DNA of 64,000 nt, from positions 62,001 to 126,000 of the forward strand of contig CANLMQ010000002.1 in assembly GCA_947492175.1 (NCBI GenBank), in the 5' to 3' direction. The position numbers were made by a program, and so were the translations under genes. Below are positions 1 to 8,941 of this stretch, in pieces; the first letter of the stretch is position 1, and the number at the start of each line of letters is the position of its first letter. The notes under the pieces were generated by a model. That model searched no databases. It was not told where the DNA came from and worked only from the letters and a program-made list of their open reading frames with translations. This DNA is from an uncultured Draconibacterium sp. (lineage in GTDB: Bacteria; Bacteroidota; Bacteroidia; Bacteroidales; Prolixibacteraceae).

Positions 1-213
1 AAAAGGGATGGTGGGCAATACCATAACTTTCGCTCCCTGCTCCCAGGCTTTCCCGGCAGCTTCTTCTGCAATTTTCGCAGTCTCCATCGAATCGGTCCCG
101 TATGGTAAATGATAGTTGTGCGGCTCTGTTGCTCCCCATGGCAAAATGGCCACGTCGTACTTTTGGTTTTTTATTTGTTTCCAGTTGGTTTGCTCTAAAA
201 TATAGTGCTTCAT
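1..213 (-). CDS. Creatininase family protein, N-terminal part (cut by window edge)
   Basis: The frame opens with ATG at 213 and stays open to base 1, so only the first 71 residues are present. The segment ILPWGATEPHNYHLPYGTD (about residues 24-42) matches the metal-binding start of the creatininase/creatinine amidohydrolase family, where the consensus is LPxGxxExHGxHLPxxTD. These are Mn/Zn amidohydrolases that also include mycofactocin-related and formamide hydrolases, so the substrate cannot be stated. The usual Gly after Glu-x-His is Asn here. The remaining catalytic residues lie outside the window. No -7 box is obvious upstream, and bases 214-422 show no gene. Confidence 0.75.
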   Translation of the reverse strand, partial: MKHYILEQTNWKQIKNQKYDVAILPWGATEPHNYHLPYGTDSMETAKIAEEAAGKAWEQGAKVMVLPTIPF

Positions 214-422
214 AATTCTTTATTTGGTTCTAATTTAGATTAAAAAGAATTCATAATCTGTTCTGTCTGTGATTTCTTTTTGACCATTGATACTAATCCG
301 AATTTTTATCTCCTGATTAATTGCTTCCCTTATTAAATCTGTTTTTGATTTTGATAAACAACGACCAATTCAACTTTCATTTCCGGCCCAAACTATTAAT
401 TTACACCCGATAACAAAAATGT

Positions 423-1253
423 TTAAAAACGCATTAAAGTCACCCCAACCGTAAAGGGAATTAATTCCGGTCCTTTACTGTCCTTAAACAACGGCACTAA
501 ATCGTACGAAACAAAAACATTAAACCACCGGTAACCTGTACGTCCCATAACCGAGTATTTAAACCGATGAATGGAAAAATGATCTTCTACTTTTAGTTTC
601 TCTTTTTGTTCGGTTTTGTATTTAATTTTTGTATGACTGCCTATTCTCAAACTTCCCAAAACTCCGGCTGAGAAATAAATCCGGTTGTCGTAATGATTAA
701 TTGGGATTTGCCACTCTACCAGCAGCGGTACTGTTAGTGAAACAATCGCAAGTTTCGATTTCTGATTATCATTAAAAAACAAATACTCGGGTTGAACTAC
801 ATTGCTTTCATCCAGATAAACAGTAGTATTATCATCTAAACGATAACTCTGCAAATGAAGTCCTAACCCGCTTACCAGTCCAAATGTATTCCTGTTTTTT
901 TGCAGTCCGATACTCTGCTGAACCACATTAAAATACGCGGAATTGGAACGTAAAACATCATTCTCTAAAAACTCAGAATCATAGCCCGAATAATCTTTGT
1001 TCAGAAACATATTAAATCCAAAGTCTATTCCGGCATAGTGCCCAGAGAATTTTGTTTTCCACGGAGTTAATCCGTTTCGTGTAATTTTACTGATATCAAC
1101 CCTCCTCAGTATTTTCTCAGGATCTTTTTGAACCGGAACAATAGTATCTGTTTCCTGTGCAAAAGAAATCTGAAAAAAAGCAATGATAAAAATAAAGCAC
1201 AGAGTCGCCCCCCAACCGGGTAGTTTTGTTTTTAATGGCTTTTCAATATTCAT
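423..1253 (-). CDS. Outer-membrane beta-barrel protein (PorT-like)
   Basis: This encodes 276 residues from the ATG at 1253. An upstream in-frame ATG at 1286 exists, but it sits inside a TACATTTG box (1293-1286) that looks like the -7 promoter element, so the inner start is preferred. A basic, then hydrophobic N-terminus ending ISFAQ is a good signal peptide. The mature part has alternating short hydrophobic/aromatic strands and ends Met-Arg-Phe, as expected for a BAM-inserted barrel. Bacteroidota outer-membrane proteins of this size often accompany envelope signalling or transport, but the neighbours give no clue here. No specific function is assigned. Confidence 0.65.
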   Translation of the reverse strand: MNIEKPLKTKLPGWGATLCFIFIIAFFQISFAQETDTIVPVQKDPEKILRRVDISKITRNGLTPWKTKFSGHYAGIDFGFNMFLNKDYSGYDSEFLENDVLRSNSAYFNVVQQSIGLQKNRNTFGLVSGLGLHLQSYRLDDNTTVYLDESNVVQPEYLFFNDNQKSKLAIVSLTVPLLVEWQIPINHYDNRIYFSAGVLGSLRIGSHTKIKYKTEQKEKLKVEDHFSIHRFKYSVMGRTGYRWFNVFVSYDLVPLFKDSKGPELIPFTVGVTLMRF

Positions 1254-1285
1254 AATCCAGTTTTGAATTGAATAAGGATTTAGCA

Positions 1286-1293
1286 CAAATGTA
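1286..1293 (-). promoter_or_regulatory. -7 box for the barrel gene
   Basis: TACATTTG on the minus strand fits the Bacteroidota -7 consensus TAnnTTTG, about 33 bases before the chosen start. No clear TTTG lies at the expected -33 distance. Confidence 0.45.
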
Positions 1294-1413
1294 TGTCAAT
1301 CCTGTATTTAATTAAAATAACTGTTAAAAAAACACAAAACAAATTCCTCTTTCGGGAGTAAATCTTCCTAACTCATTCACGTTAAGTTTATATAAGAACA
1401 GATTTTTCCATAA

Positions 1414-1446
1414 TTGCCTGAAATTCATTTTAAAAGAATACCTTTG
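1414..1446 (+). promoter_or_regulatory. Promoter of the DEAD-box helicase gene
   Basis: TACCTTTG (1439-1446) matches the TAnnTTTG -7 box, with a TTG at 1414 as a possible -33 element. The start codon follows 24 bases after the box. Confidence 0.5.
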
Positions 1447-1469
1447 CGCCCAAATTTTAGAAGATAAGA

Positions 1470-3155
1470 ATGACATTATTTAAAGAAATGGGGCTTAGTA
1501 CCGAAATTCAATTGGCGATTGAAGAACTTGGTTTTGAGCAACCTACTCCAGTACAGGAAAAAACAATTCCTTTTTTATTGGAAAGCACGCAAGACGTGGT
1601 CGCATTAGCTCAAACCGGAACCGGGAAGACAGCTGCATTTGGTTTGCCAATCATTCAACAAATTGATACGGCAAAAAAATCGATTCAGGCATTAGTATTA
1701 AGTCCAACTCGTGAGTTGGCCATGCAAATTGCCAACGATTTAAAGAAATATTCGAAAAACACACCAAAGTTTAAAAGTGCCGTGGTTTACGGTGGCTCCG
1801 ACATTCGCGCACAAATTAAGGAACTGGAAAAAGGACCACAGGTTGTGGTAGGAACTCCGGGACGGACACTCGATTTAATTAAGCGCAACAAATTGAAAGT
1901 AGATGAGATTCGCTGGGTAGTACTCGACGAAGCCGACGAAATGCTTTCAATGGGATTTAAAGATGATTTGGATGCAATTCTGGAGAATTCTCCGGAAGAA
2001 AAACAAACTCTTTTGTTTTCGGCTACCATGCCAAAAGAGATTGTAGCTATTTCGCAAAAGTACATGACCAATATTCACGAAATATCGGTTGGTAAAAGAA
2101 ATATGGGAGCCGATACGGTTGAGCACAATTATTATTTGGTGCATGCCAAAGACCGTTATCTTGCTCTAAAGCGCGTGGCCGACATGAATCCAAATATTTA
2201 CGGAATAATTTTCTGTCGTACACGTGCCGAAACAAAAGATGTGGCAGACAAATTAATGCAGGATGGTTACAATGCCGATGCGTTGCACGGCGATCTGTCG
2301 CAGGCACAACGCGACCATGTTATGGCACGTTTCCGCAACAAACATTTGCAAATGCTGGTGGCTACCGATGTGGCTGCCCGTGGTCTTGACGTTAACGATT
2401 TAACCCACGTAATTAATTACAACCTTCCGGACGATCCGGAAGTTTATGTTCATAGGAGTGGACGTACCGGCCGTGCAGGTAAAAAGGGAGTTTCTATTAC
2501 CCTGATTCACATGCGCGAAAAAGGCAAACTGAAACAAGTTGAGCGCTCTATAAATAAACCTTTTGTAAAAAAGGATGTGCCTTCGGGAAAAGCAATTTGC
2601 GAGAAACAGCTTTTTAGCTTAATCGATAAGGTGGAGAAGATTGAAGTTAACGACGAGCAAATTGGCGAATTCATGCCGGTTATCTATAAGAAACTGGCCT
2701 GGCTCGAACGCGAAGAACTGATCAAACACTTTGTTTCGATGGAGTTTAACCGCTTTCTGAAATACTACGAAAATGCTCCCGACATTAATGTTGACGAATC
2801 GCGTGAAAGAGATTTTGGTCGTGGTGAGCGCGACCGTGGACGCCGTCGTGGAAGAGATGAGCGTGGACGTGGTGACCGTGGAGATCGTGGAGCCGGAAGA
2901 AGAGGCAGCGGTAATATGTCGAGATTCTTTTTCAGTCTTGGAAAAAAGAACGGCATTAACAAACGGGCTATTATCGATTTAATCAACCAGAATACTCCGG
3001 GGAAAAGTATCGATATTGGCAGCATTGAGGTATTAAAAGGTTTCTCGTTTTTCGAAATTGATTCGAATTATGAAAAAGAAATTTCCAAAGCCTTTAAAAA
3101 TGCACGTTTTAAAGGCCAACGGGTAAATATCGAGATTGCTAATAAGAAGAAATAG
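1470..3155 (+). CDS. deaD: DEAD-box ATP-dependent RNA helicase (DeaD/CsdA type)
   Basis: All helicase core motifs are visible in this 561-residue protein: Q motif (GFEQPTPVQ, about 21-29), Walker A AQTGTGKT (47-54), PTREL, TPGR, DEAD (153-156), SAT (184-186), ARGLDV and HRSGRTGRAG. Residues about 447-483 are a low-complexity Arg/Gly/Asp-rich linker. After it, residues 484-558 resemble the DbpA-type RNA-binding domain that targets structured RNA. This layout is that of the DeaD/CsdA family, which unwinds RNA during ribosome assembly, mRNA turnover and cold adaptation in the cytoplasm. It stands alone, with its own -7 box and a hairpin terminator. Confidence 0.93.
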   Translation: MTLFKEMGLSTEIQLAIEELGFEQPTPVQEKTIPFLLESTQDVVALAQTGTGKTAAFGLPIIQQIDTAKKSIQALVLSPTRELAMQIANDLKKYSKNTPKFKSAVVYGGSDIRAQIKELEKGPQVVVGTPGRTLDLIKRNKLKVDEIRWVVLDEADEMLSMGFKDDLDAILENSPEEKQTLLFSATMPKEIVAISQKYMTNIHEISVGKRNMGADTVEHNYYLVHAKDRYLALKRVADMNPNIYGIIFCRTRAETKDVADKLMQDGYNADALHGDLSQAQRDHVMARFRNKHLQMLVATDVAARGLDVNDLTHVINYNLPDDPEVYVHRSGRTGRAGKKGVSITLIHMREKGKLKQVERSINKPFVKKDVPSGKAICEKQLFSLIDKVEKIEVNDEQIGEFMPVIYKKLAWLEREELIKHFVSMEFNRFLKYYENAPDINVDESRERDFGRGERDRGRRRGRDERGRGDRGDRGAGRRGSGNMSRFFFSLGKKNGINKRAIIDLINQNTPGKSIDIGSIEVLKGFSFFEIDSNYEKEISKAFKNARFKGQRVNIEIANKKK

Positions 3156-3176
3156 TTTGCAAAGAATACATAAGAA

Positions 3177-3208
3177 AAGCTGCTGATTTATTGGCAGCTT
3201 TTTTTATT
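3177..3208 (+). terminator. Intrinsic terminator after the helicase gene
   Basis: AAGCTGC (3177-3183) pairs with GCAGCTT (3194-3200) and is followed by a T run. Confidence 0.75.
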
Positions 3209-3246
3209 CCCTGAATTTGACTTTGCAACTCAGTAGGAAATAAATC

Positions 3247-3840
3247 CTAAACAAAACGCATATTTCTTTTTACCTCTTTAACATTATCTGCATCGGTTAG
3301 CATTTCGAGTAACTGAAAGGCAACATCTAATGCCGGAGCCGGACCTGTGCATGTAATAATGTTTCCATCAATTACAAACTGCTTGTCCAAAACTATCGCC
3401 CCCCAATCTGCTAATTCTTTTCGCCGGTTTGTTGTGTCGTTTAAGTCCCATGTTGTTGCTTTTCGGTTTTTCAATACTCCCGATTTACCAACAGGCAAAG
3501 CCCCCACACAAACTGATGCAATTATTTTACCTTGTTTATCGAACTCACGTATTAGATTCAGAAATCGTTCGTTGTAAGCATCTTCCAGAAATCCGGCAAC
3601 TTCTGCACCTCCCGGAATAGCCAGGGCATCAAAATCATCAACATTCACCTGGTTGAATGGCAATTCAGGTTTTACAATCAGATTCCAGTAACATCTTAAC
3701 TCCGTATGTAATGCGGTTGTTACCATATCAACAGGTTCAAAACCAGCCTCACGACTCCAGCCAAGTACATCGGTAAATGCAGCAGCTTCATACGCTTCAA
3801 ACCCCTGCGATAAAAACAAAAGAACTTTTTTTCTATTCAT
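3247..3840 (-). CDS. DJ-1/PfpI family protein
   Basis: This is 197 residues from the ATG at 3840. A longer frame to 3870 would overlap the upstream GNAT gene and lacks family support. The Rossmann-like core starts KKVLLFLSQGFEAYEAAAF, which carries the conserved early Glu. The nucleophile elbow is ASVCVGALPVGKSGVL, with Cys111. IPGGAE and a C-terminal CTGPAPALDVAFQLLE complete the family pattern. It resembles the YajL/ThiJ branch, whose members are proposed to act in thiol stress protection or glyoxal handling. It follows the GNAT gene by 8 bases, so the two are probably co-transcribed. Confidence 0.85.
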   Translation of the reverse strand: MNRKKVLLFLSQGFEAYEAAAFTDVLGWSREAGFEPVDMVTTALHTELRCYWNLIVKPELPFNQVNVDDFDALAIPGGAEVAGFLEDAYNERFLNLIREFDKQGKIIASVCVGALPVGKSGVLKNRKATTWDLNDTTNRRKELADWGAIVLDKQFVIDGNIITCTGPAPALDVAFQLLEMLTDADNVKEVKRNMRFV

Positions 3841-3848
3841 AAAATTCT

Positions 3849-4391
3849 TTACAGATTTAGTTTTTTCCAATCTTTTTCAATCATTGCATAAATCAAGTCA
3901 TCAACCCATTTCCCGTTTATGAATAAACTCTCAACAAAATGAGCCTCTTTTCGAAATCCAATTCGTTCGACCAATCTGACTGAACTAACATTATTAGGAT
4001 CGATTGAAGTAATTATCCGATGTTTATGCAAATCGTTAAACAAGTAGTCAATCACTCTTTTAACAGCTTCTGTTGCAAAACCTTTATTTTGAAAATCTTT
4101 GTTCAGAGTGCAACCTATTTCTGCTTGCTGGTTTTCATTACCCAAAAAATGAATACCTAAATCGCCAACCATCTTTTGAGTTTCTTTTTCAAGAATAATA
4201 AACTGAAACCATGTTTCGGGTACATTTATTTGTTTAGAAATCTTACTGATAAATGTTTCTACGTCTTCTATCGTTTCAGGAATCCATCCCTGGTATTTGT
4301 TAGTCTCTGCATCAGAACGATATTCAAACAACTCATTTTTATCGTCTAGGTTAACTGGTCTTAATATTAACCGTTTTGTTTCCAGTTTCAT
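3849..4391 (-). CDS. GNAT N-acetyltransferase (RimJ/RimL-like)
   Basis: The 180-residue product begins LETKRLILRPVNLDD, the standard opening of the RimJ/RimL acetyltransferase_3 family. It contains the IGCTLNKDFQNKGFATEAVKRV acetyl-CoA binding region (about residues 90-111; the pyrophosphate loop is NKGFATEA) and the VSSVRLVERIGF helix. Such enzymes acetylate protein N-termini, antibiotics or small amines; the substrate cannot be read from sequence. It lies 11 bases after the CPBP protease gene and just upstream of the DJ-1 gene, giving a three-gene minus-strand run. Confidence 0.85.
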   Translation of the reverse strand: MKLETKRLILRPVNLDDKNELFEYRSDAETNKYQGWIPETIEDVETFISKISKQINVPETWFQFIILEKETQKMVGDLGIHFLGNENQQAEIGCTLNKDFQNKGFATEAVKRVIDYLFNDLHKHRIITSIDPNNVSSVRLVERIGFRKEAHFVESLFINGKWVDDLIYAMIEKDWKKLNL

Positions 4392-4402
4392 TGAGTTAGT
4401 TT

Positions 4403-5395
4403 TTACTGGACTGCCATTTCTGCTTTCTGTTTACCGAATTCCTTATTCAGGAAATAAACACATACTGAAACTATGATTATTGCCCCAACGATAGCCAAAA
4501 CCAAATTGATTAATCCGCCGTACATTTCCACCAAATTATCATCCATCGCTGTATCCATATCAATAAAGAACCTCAATAAAAATCCGGTTAAATTTGCTGA
4601 TGCATGAATTATTATGGAAAGTGCCAAACTCCTGGTTCTGCAATAAACCCAGCCCGAAAATATACCGATTACCAGTCCGGTAACAAATTGCCATGGATTT
4701 AAATGAACCAATCCAAAAAGCAAACTGGAAATAAGAATTGATTTTTCCGGTGAATATTTTTTTAACAATCCATCTAAAATTATTCCTCTGAAAATTAATT
4801 CCTCAAGAATTGGAGCAGCAACAACCATTAATAAGAACGCAAAAATTCCGGTTTGGCCTCCAAAATCCATAAATGCTTTTTTAATACTTTCCGACATTGG
4901 AATCAAATTTCCAAGCGGAGATACTATTCCCAAAAGCAAAGCAATGGTTCCTGCAATCAGGAAAGGAATTACCCGCTTGTTTTCAATGGTTATATTAAAA
5001 GAACTATCAGTTGTTTTATTCTTTCTGATGGAATATACAATCCAGAAAGGAATGCCGATTGCCAATAGATAATAGATTAACACTGAGGCTTCTTTCCCTA
5101 TCATATTGTTTAGCAATAAGTTTACCGGGCTAAGTAATAACATGCCCAGTACTACAATCCCGGTAACTCCAAAACTTTGTGCTATATTGGGATAAGTTAC
5201 AGCTGGACTATCAGTTGCAAGATGATTGTTTTTATTTGAAAATAAAGGAAAAATAAACCTAAATCCTACTATCAGTATCCCAATAACCAAAATTTCGGTT
5301 CCATATAGAATATGTGAGATTTTCATTAGCGCACCTAACACTAATGTAGTAATTCCTATGATAAGGGAAAGTTTTTTTGCTTTTGTCGAATTCAT
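4403..5395 (-). CDS. CPBP family intramembrane metalloprotease
   Basis: A 330-residue polytopic membrane protein with about eight hydrophobic segments. The CPBP/Abi signature is clear: EELIFRGIILDGLL (the EExxxR motif, about residues 200-213), FGLVHLNPWQF (second motif with His), and a C-terminal SIIIHASAN. These are the glutamate/histidine residues of the Rce1-like intramembrane protease superfamily. Family members process prenylated or peptide substrates or confer bacteriocin self-immunity. No bacteriocin or prenylated substrate is encoded nearby, so the role is open. It is first in a run with the GNAT and DJ-1 genes. Confidence 0.87.
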   Translation of the reverse strand: MNSTKAKKLSLIIGITTLVLGALMKISHILYGTEILVIGILIVGFRFIFPLFSNKNNHLATDSPAVTYPNIAQSFGVTGIVVLGMLLLSPVNLLLNNMIGKEASVLIYYLLAIGIPFWIVYSIRKNKTTDSSFNITIENKRVIPFLIAGTIALLLGIVSPLGNLIPMSESIKKAFMDFGGQTGIFAFLLMVVAAPILEELIFRGIILDGLLKKYSPEKSILISSLLFGLVHLNPWQFVTGLVIGIFSGWVYCRTRSLALSIIIHASANLTGFLLRFFIDMDTAMDDNLVEMYGGLINLVLAIVGAIIIVSVCVYFLNKEFGKQKAEMAVQ

Positions 5396-5648
5396 AAATA
5401 TTATATTTCGGGTGTTGATATTCTTTGTTTATACGCACTTTTTTTAAAAAAAAATAGGGTATTTGTTTTTCTATCAGTGCGAAGATATAATTCAAACCTC
5501 ACTTAAAAGCTGATATAAATCTAATTTCAATTTTGTTAAATCCAAACTAAATATAAATAAGAGTTGCTTCTGTAATCCGAAATCCGCCATGCCAACCAAA
5601 ACAGCATGCAATAAACACAAACGTGTTTCCGCTCCCAGATCAATGTAA

Positions 5649-5795
5649 TTAATTGTTTTCTAAGCGTTCTTCAATCCTTTTTAACCGTTCATCGATGGAT
5701 TCCATGCCTTTAATTATTTCATTAAATCCCTTTTTTAAAATAATTGCTATCCCGCCTCCGAAAACAAGAATAGCCCCAAAAATAAAAAGCTCCAT
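5649..5795 (-). CDS. Small membrane protein with coiled-coil tail (48 aa)
   Basis: A short frame with ATG at 5795 and TAA at 5649. The N-terminal half (LFIFGAILVFGGGIAIIL) is one transmembrane helix. The C-terminal half (IDERLKRIEERLEN) is a charged amphipathic heptad-like helix. The composition is strongly protein-like and unlike random AT-rich sequence. It sits alone between the CPBP and AraC genes, with no other gene seen in 5396-5648 or 5796-6016. Function unknown; single-helix proteins of this layout often regulate larger membrane complexes. No strong ribosome-binding site is visible, which is normal for this phylum. Confidence 0.55.
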   Translation of the reverse strand: MELFIFGAILVFGGGIAIILKKGFNEIIKGMESIDERLKRIEERLENN

Positions 5796-6016
5796 ATCTT
5801 TTAATGTTTAAAATTATATCTCAATACGTTTTACTTACCCTCGAATTACCACAGAAAAGCGAACTACAAACCTAACAAACCAGACTGGTAGAAATCGTTT
5901 TTGCAATACAATACCAGCATAAATATCGGTACATTTATAATTTATATTATTATAATATTACACATAGTCTGCAACATTCTACAAATGCAAATTACATGCA
6001 TTGCCACTTCATCTGT

Positions 6017-6826
6017 TTATTGAAAATAATCTGAGAACGGTTCGCACTCGCTAAAATATTGTTTTGGAGTTAATCCTGAAAGTTTTAGGAAATCATTTAT
6101 CATGTGCGATTGATCATAATACCCACACTTATAAGTCAAAGTAGTTAAGTTATTATTTCTATTTCTAGCTTTCTCGTGTAACACATTCTGAAACCTCACA
6201 GTTTTCATAAACCGTTTGGGTGATGTGCCAATGTATTCCGAAAAAACTCTCTCAAACTGTTTCCGGCTTAAACAAGCTTCAGAAGCCAAATAATCAATAC
6301 TTACATGTCCTTTCGTCGTATTTATCAAACCGATACAATGTTTTATCCGGTTATAATGATATTTGTCTTTCCCTTTTTTTAATCGTTGAACTATAAATTG
6401 TTCAGCAATATTAATTCGTTCAGCAAAAGTCTTTGCTTCATAAAGTTGCGATTCAAGGTCGATGGTGGTGTTTTTTAAAATATGTTTTAAAGGAACATTC
6501 TGATTAAAAAGCTTATTTGCAGGAATGTCTAATAATTTAGTCAAACCTAAGGGCTGAAAAATGATAGAGAACAATGATATTTTATTTTGAATAGCAATAT
6601 CGTAATAGCTGTTCAATTGCCCGGTAATTACAGTGTTTTCGGATATAGTAATATTCTCATTTATTGATTTTGGAATATCGTCAAAATAAAAAATCAATTC
6701 AGAAAGGCCACTCGGAACAATCCTTTGAATATGTTTCTCACCATAAGATATGCAGCTTTCCATGGCCCAGAAATGCTTCACAAATTGCGATAATAATTTT
6801 GATGGTTTTGAAATACTATAATTCAT
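6017..6826 (-). CDS. AraC family transcriptional regulator
   Basis: The product is 269 residues. The N-terminal half (to about 150) is a sensor-like region starting MNYSISKPSKLLSQFVKHFWAME, similar to the DUF6597-type domain found before AraC DNA-binding domains. The C-terminal part carries the double helix-turn-helix: IDYLASEACLSRKQFERVFSEYIGTSPKRF and LTYKCGYYDQSHMINDFLKLSGLTPKQYF. The gene follows a VOC protein gene with a hairpin between them, so it is probably partly uncoupled from it. The inducer is unknown. Confidence 0.87.
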   Translation of the reverse strand: MNYSISKPSKLLSQFVKHFWAMESCISYGEKHIQRIVPSGLSELIFYFDDIPKSINENITISENTVITGQLNSYYDIAIQNKISLFSIIFQPLGLTKLLDIPANKLFNQNVPLKHILKNTTIDLESQLYEAKTFAERINIAEQFIVQRLKKGKDKYHYNRIKHCIGLINTTKGHVSIDYLASEACLSRKQFERVFSEYIGTSPKRFMKTVRFQNVLHEKARNRNNNLTTLTYKCGYYDQSHMINDFLKLSGLTPKQYFSECEPFSDYFQ

Positions 6827-6879
6827 TACAGGAACTTCTATCGACTACAAATATCCAATATCTTTAATTCATTTCAAAT

Positions 6880-6905
6880 AAGGGTCTGGCAAAAAACCAG
6901 ACCTT
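6880..6905 (-). terminator. Hairpin between the VOC and AraC genes
   Basis: GGTCTGG (6883-6889) pairs with CCAGACC (6897-6903). On the minus strand it follows the VOC stop codon and is trailed by a short CUUAUUU stretch, so it is a modest terminator or a processing stem. Confidence 0.5.
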
Positions 6906-6916
6906 TATTTACCGGG

Positions 6917-7282
6917 CTATTTATCGCCGTATAACCCGAGTTTGTTCCCCTCGGAGTCAATAAACACGGCAAAATATCCCAGGTCTTCTGCCTCAATTTT
7001 TGTTTTGGGCTGAACGATTGTCCCTCCGTTTTGACCAACCTTTTTAATTACGGCATCTAACTTATCACCAGTATTAAAACTTATCAAAACTCCGTCTTTT
7101 CCGGGGTTAAAACCAGGAGCACATGAAATAGCCCCTTCACCGCCAGGGAAAAAAGCCATTTTCTCCTGACCGTAATCATTCTTTTGCAAATCAAGTTCAA
7201 GGATAGAATTGTAAAAATCTACAGCTCTGTCAAAATTCCCGGCCGGGATTTCAACCCAGGCAATCAACTTCTTCATTGTCAT
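6917..7282 (-). CDS. VOC family protein (glyoxalase/bleomycin-resistance fold)
   Basis: A 121-residue single-domain protein with the vicinal-oxygen-chelate pattern: IAWVEIPAGNFDRAVDFYNSILEL at the start, GEGAISCAPGF in the middle, and DLGYFAVFIDSEGNKLGLYGDK at the end (Glu-Gly-Asn metal-site region). Family members are isomerases, dioxygenases or antibiotic-binding proteins; short stand-alone ones like this are commonly annotated as glyoxalase-like with no proven substrate. The start could be the ATG two codons in (7276). A TACTTTTG box lies 26 bases upstream. The AraC gene follows. Confidence 0.85.
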   Translation of the reverse strand: MTMKKLIAWVEIPAGNFDRAVDFYNSILELDLQKNDYGQEKMAFFPGGEGAISCAPGFNPGKDGVLISFNTGDKLDAVIKKVGQNGGTIVQPKTKIEAEDLGYFAVFIDSEGNKLGLYGDK

Positions 7283-7307
7283 AACTTTTTAATGTTTAAA
7301 TACAATG

Positions 7308-7315
7308 CAAAAGTA
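7308..7315 (-). promoter_or_regulatory. -7 box for the VOC gene
   Basis: TACTTTTG on the minus strand fits TAnnTTTG, 26 bases before the start codon. No convincing -33 TTTG was found. Confidence 0.45.
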
Positions 7316-7411
7316 TTTTCCCCGGAGTTTAATTAATTGGAATTTTGCGACATTGCTCTGTAAAATCTGAAATAGTATCTTTTACTACAAATACAACACC
7401 CGGTAACAGTT

Positions 7412-8203
7412 TCACTCCCGGTTTAACAGTTTAATTAGTTCAGAATGCAAAACCTTGTTTGCAGCCACAATCTCAAAATTACGGTCGTAATTGGTTTGGG
7501 TTACCGAAAAATCAAAAGAATTTCCCTGCAAATCGGTGGCAACTCCACCGGCTTCTTCAATCAACAAAACCGGTCCGGCAATGTCCCAAATTTTAGTGGT
7601 TTGGTTGGCACTGGCTCCCAGTTTCCCATCGGCAGTGTAACAAAAATCAACCAAACAATTGGTCGAGCGCAGGTTTCTGATGTTTTCAACCAAAAGCTGA
7701 ATTGTTTTGGCTTCCTGTTCTGTTTTTCCCGGCTTATCGGAATAATCAAGTGAATACGACATTAATATATTTTTCAGTTCCACTTCTTTTGAAACCGAAA
7801 CCGGGTTCTGGTTTAATGTTGCCCCCTTCCCTTGTTCTGCAAAATACAACTGGTTTTGCACAGGCAAATAACAGCCTGCCATGTAGGGTTTAAAATTTTT
7901 CAGCAAACAAATTATTATTCCGAACCATGGAATTCCGGCAGCAAAATTAGAAGTTCCATCAATCGGGTCAACCACCCAAGTAAATTCCGACCCCTTATCC
8001 TGAAATCCGGTTTCTTCTCCCAAAAGATTATGTCCGGGAAACCGTTCCGCAATTATTGCCATTATTCGATTTTCTGAATCAACATCGGCTTGGGTTACAA
8101 TACTGCTCTGGCTTTCTTTCACCGTGTAACCGGTAATTTCCCCAAAGTTCTTTAGAAGAATTTTTGCAGCTTCGTTAAGTGCGGTATGTAATGTCTGTTT
8201 CAT
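7412..8203 (-). CDS. Inositol monophosphatase family protein (CysQ/IMPase-like)
   Basis: 263 residues from the ATG at 8203; the longer frame to 8302 adds residues with no family match. Metal-site motifs are present: LLGEETG, WVVDPIDGTSNFAAGIPWFG, and WDIAGPVLLIEEAGG. These define the Li-sensitive Mg-dependent phosphatase superfamily. Members hydrolyse inositol-1-phosphate, fructose-1,6-bisphosphate or 3'-phosphoadenosine-5'-phosphate, and the motifs alone do not separate these substrates. The gene is monocistronic by spacing. Confidence 0.87.
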   Translation of the reverse strand: MKQTLHTALNEAAKILLKNFGEITGYTVKESQSSIVTQADVDSENRIMAIIAERFPGHNLLGEETGFQDKGSEFTWVVDPIDGTSNFAAGIPWFGIIICLLKNFKPYMAGCYLPVQNQLYFAEQGKGATLNQNPVSVSKEVELKNILMSYSLDYSDKPGKTEQEAKTIQLLVENIRNLRSTNCLVDFCYTADGKLGASANQTTKIWDIAGPVLLIEEAGGVATDLQGNSFDFSVTQTNYDRNFEIVAANKVLHSELIKLLNRE

Positions 8204-8381
8204 AGCTATAATTAAAAATTGCCTTTCCCTTATTTTATCCGTTTTACGAAAGTAGGCAATCTTGTTCAGAAAATGTTTTACCCGCTGCAACTTCCCGCAC
8301 ATTCAAGCTCCCAAAAATGCCATAGCGATTTAATAATCAGCCGCAATATAGTTTCCGATATTAAACACTGGATGGACAAAT

Positions 8382-8410
8382 AAAAAAAGGAGCTTTTCAG
8401 CCCCTTTTTA
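8382..8410 (-). terminator. Terminator of the ahpC-osmC operon
   Basis: AAAGG.GC pairs with GC.CCTTT with one mismatch and a six-base loop. An A run at 8382-8388 gives a U tract on the minus strand, 65 bases after the osmC stop. Confidence 0.65.
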
Positions 8411-8474
8411 TTATGGTGTTGATAATAATCAACTCTTCCCTTCATTCTCTCTCTATGATTTTCAACATTATCTG

Positions 8475-8900
8475 CTAAACTAGTTTTGCATCCAGTTCAA
8501 TTTCGGCAGTACCACCGGCATATAGTCTTGAAATAGGACACCTTTCTTTTGCAACAACCGAAAGCTCGGCAAATTTTTCCTGCGAAAGACCTTCGCATTT
8601 TACCACTGTTTCCAGTTTAATATTTGTAATTGCCGGTCCTCCGTCAACTTCTCCCAAAGTAACAGAAGCGGTAGTTTCAATGCTTTCAGGATTTAATCCT
8701 TCGCCGCTAAGTAAAGCCGATAAAAACATTGAATAACATCCCGATTGTGCAGCACCAACCAACTCTTCAGGATTGGTTCCTTTACCATTTTCAAAACGCG
8801 ATGCAAATGTAAACGGCCCGCTGTAACCGGTAATATCCATATTCCCTTTTCCCTCTTTCAGGGTACCTTGCCAAACTGATTTTACTTTTCTTACTGTCAT
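8475..8900 (-). CDS. osmC: OsmC family peroxiredoxin
   Basis: 141 residues with the OsmC signature: TNPEELVGAAQSGCYSM (peroxidatic Cys55 in an amphipathic helix) and VVAKERCPISRLYAG (resolving Cys121). The N-terminal strand region (VWQGTLKEGKG) matches OsmC rather than Ohr, whose Cys contexts differ. These thiol peroxidases reduce organic hydroperoxides, usually with lipoyl or other dithiol donors, in the cytoplasm. It lies 41 bases downstream of ahpC on the same strand and shares its promoter and terminator, forming a peroxide-defence operon. Confidence 0.9.
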   Translation of the reverse strand: MTVRKVKSVWQGTLKEGKGNMDITGYSGPFTFASRFENGKGTNPEELVGAAQSGCYSMFLSALLSGEGLNPESIETTASVTLGEVDGGPAITNIKLETVVKCEGLSQEKFAELSVVAKERCPISRLYAGGTAEIELDAKLV

Positions 8901-8941
8901 GATCTAAAATTTTTCAGGTTAATTGTTTTTGGAATTATTTT

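Noticed and set aside
2765..3025. Minus-strand frame rich in Arg/Pro/Ser opposite the helicase gene
   Set aside because: It is the complement of the Arg/Gly-rich linker of the helicase; composition explains it.
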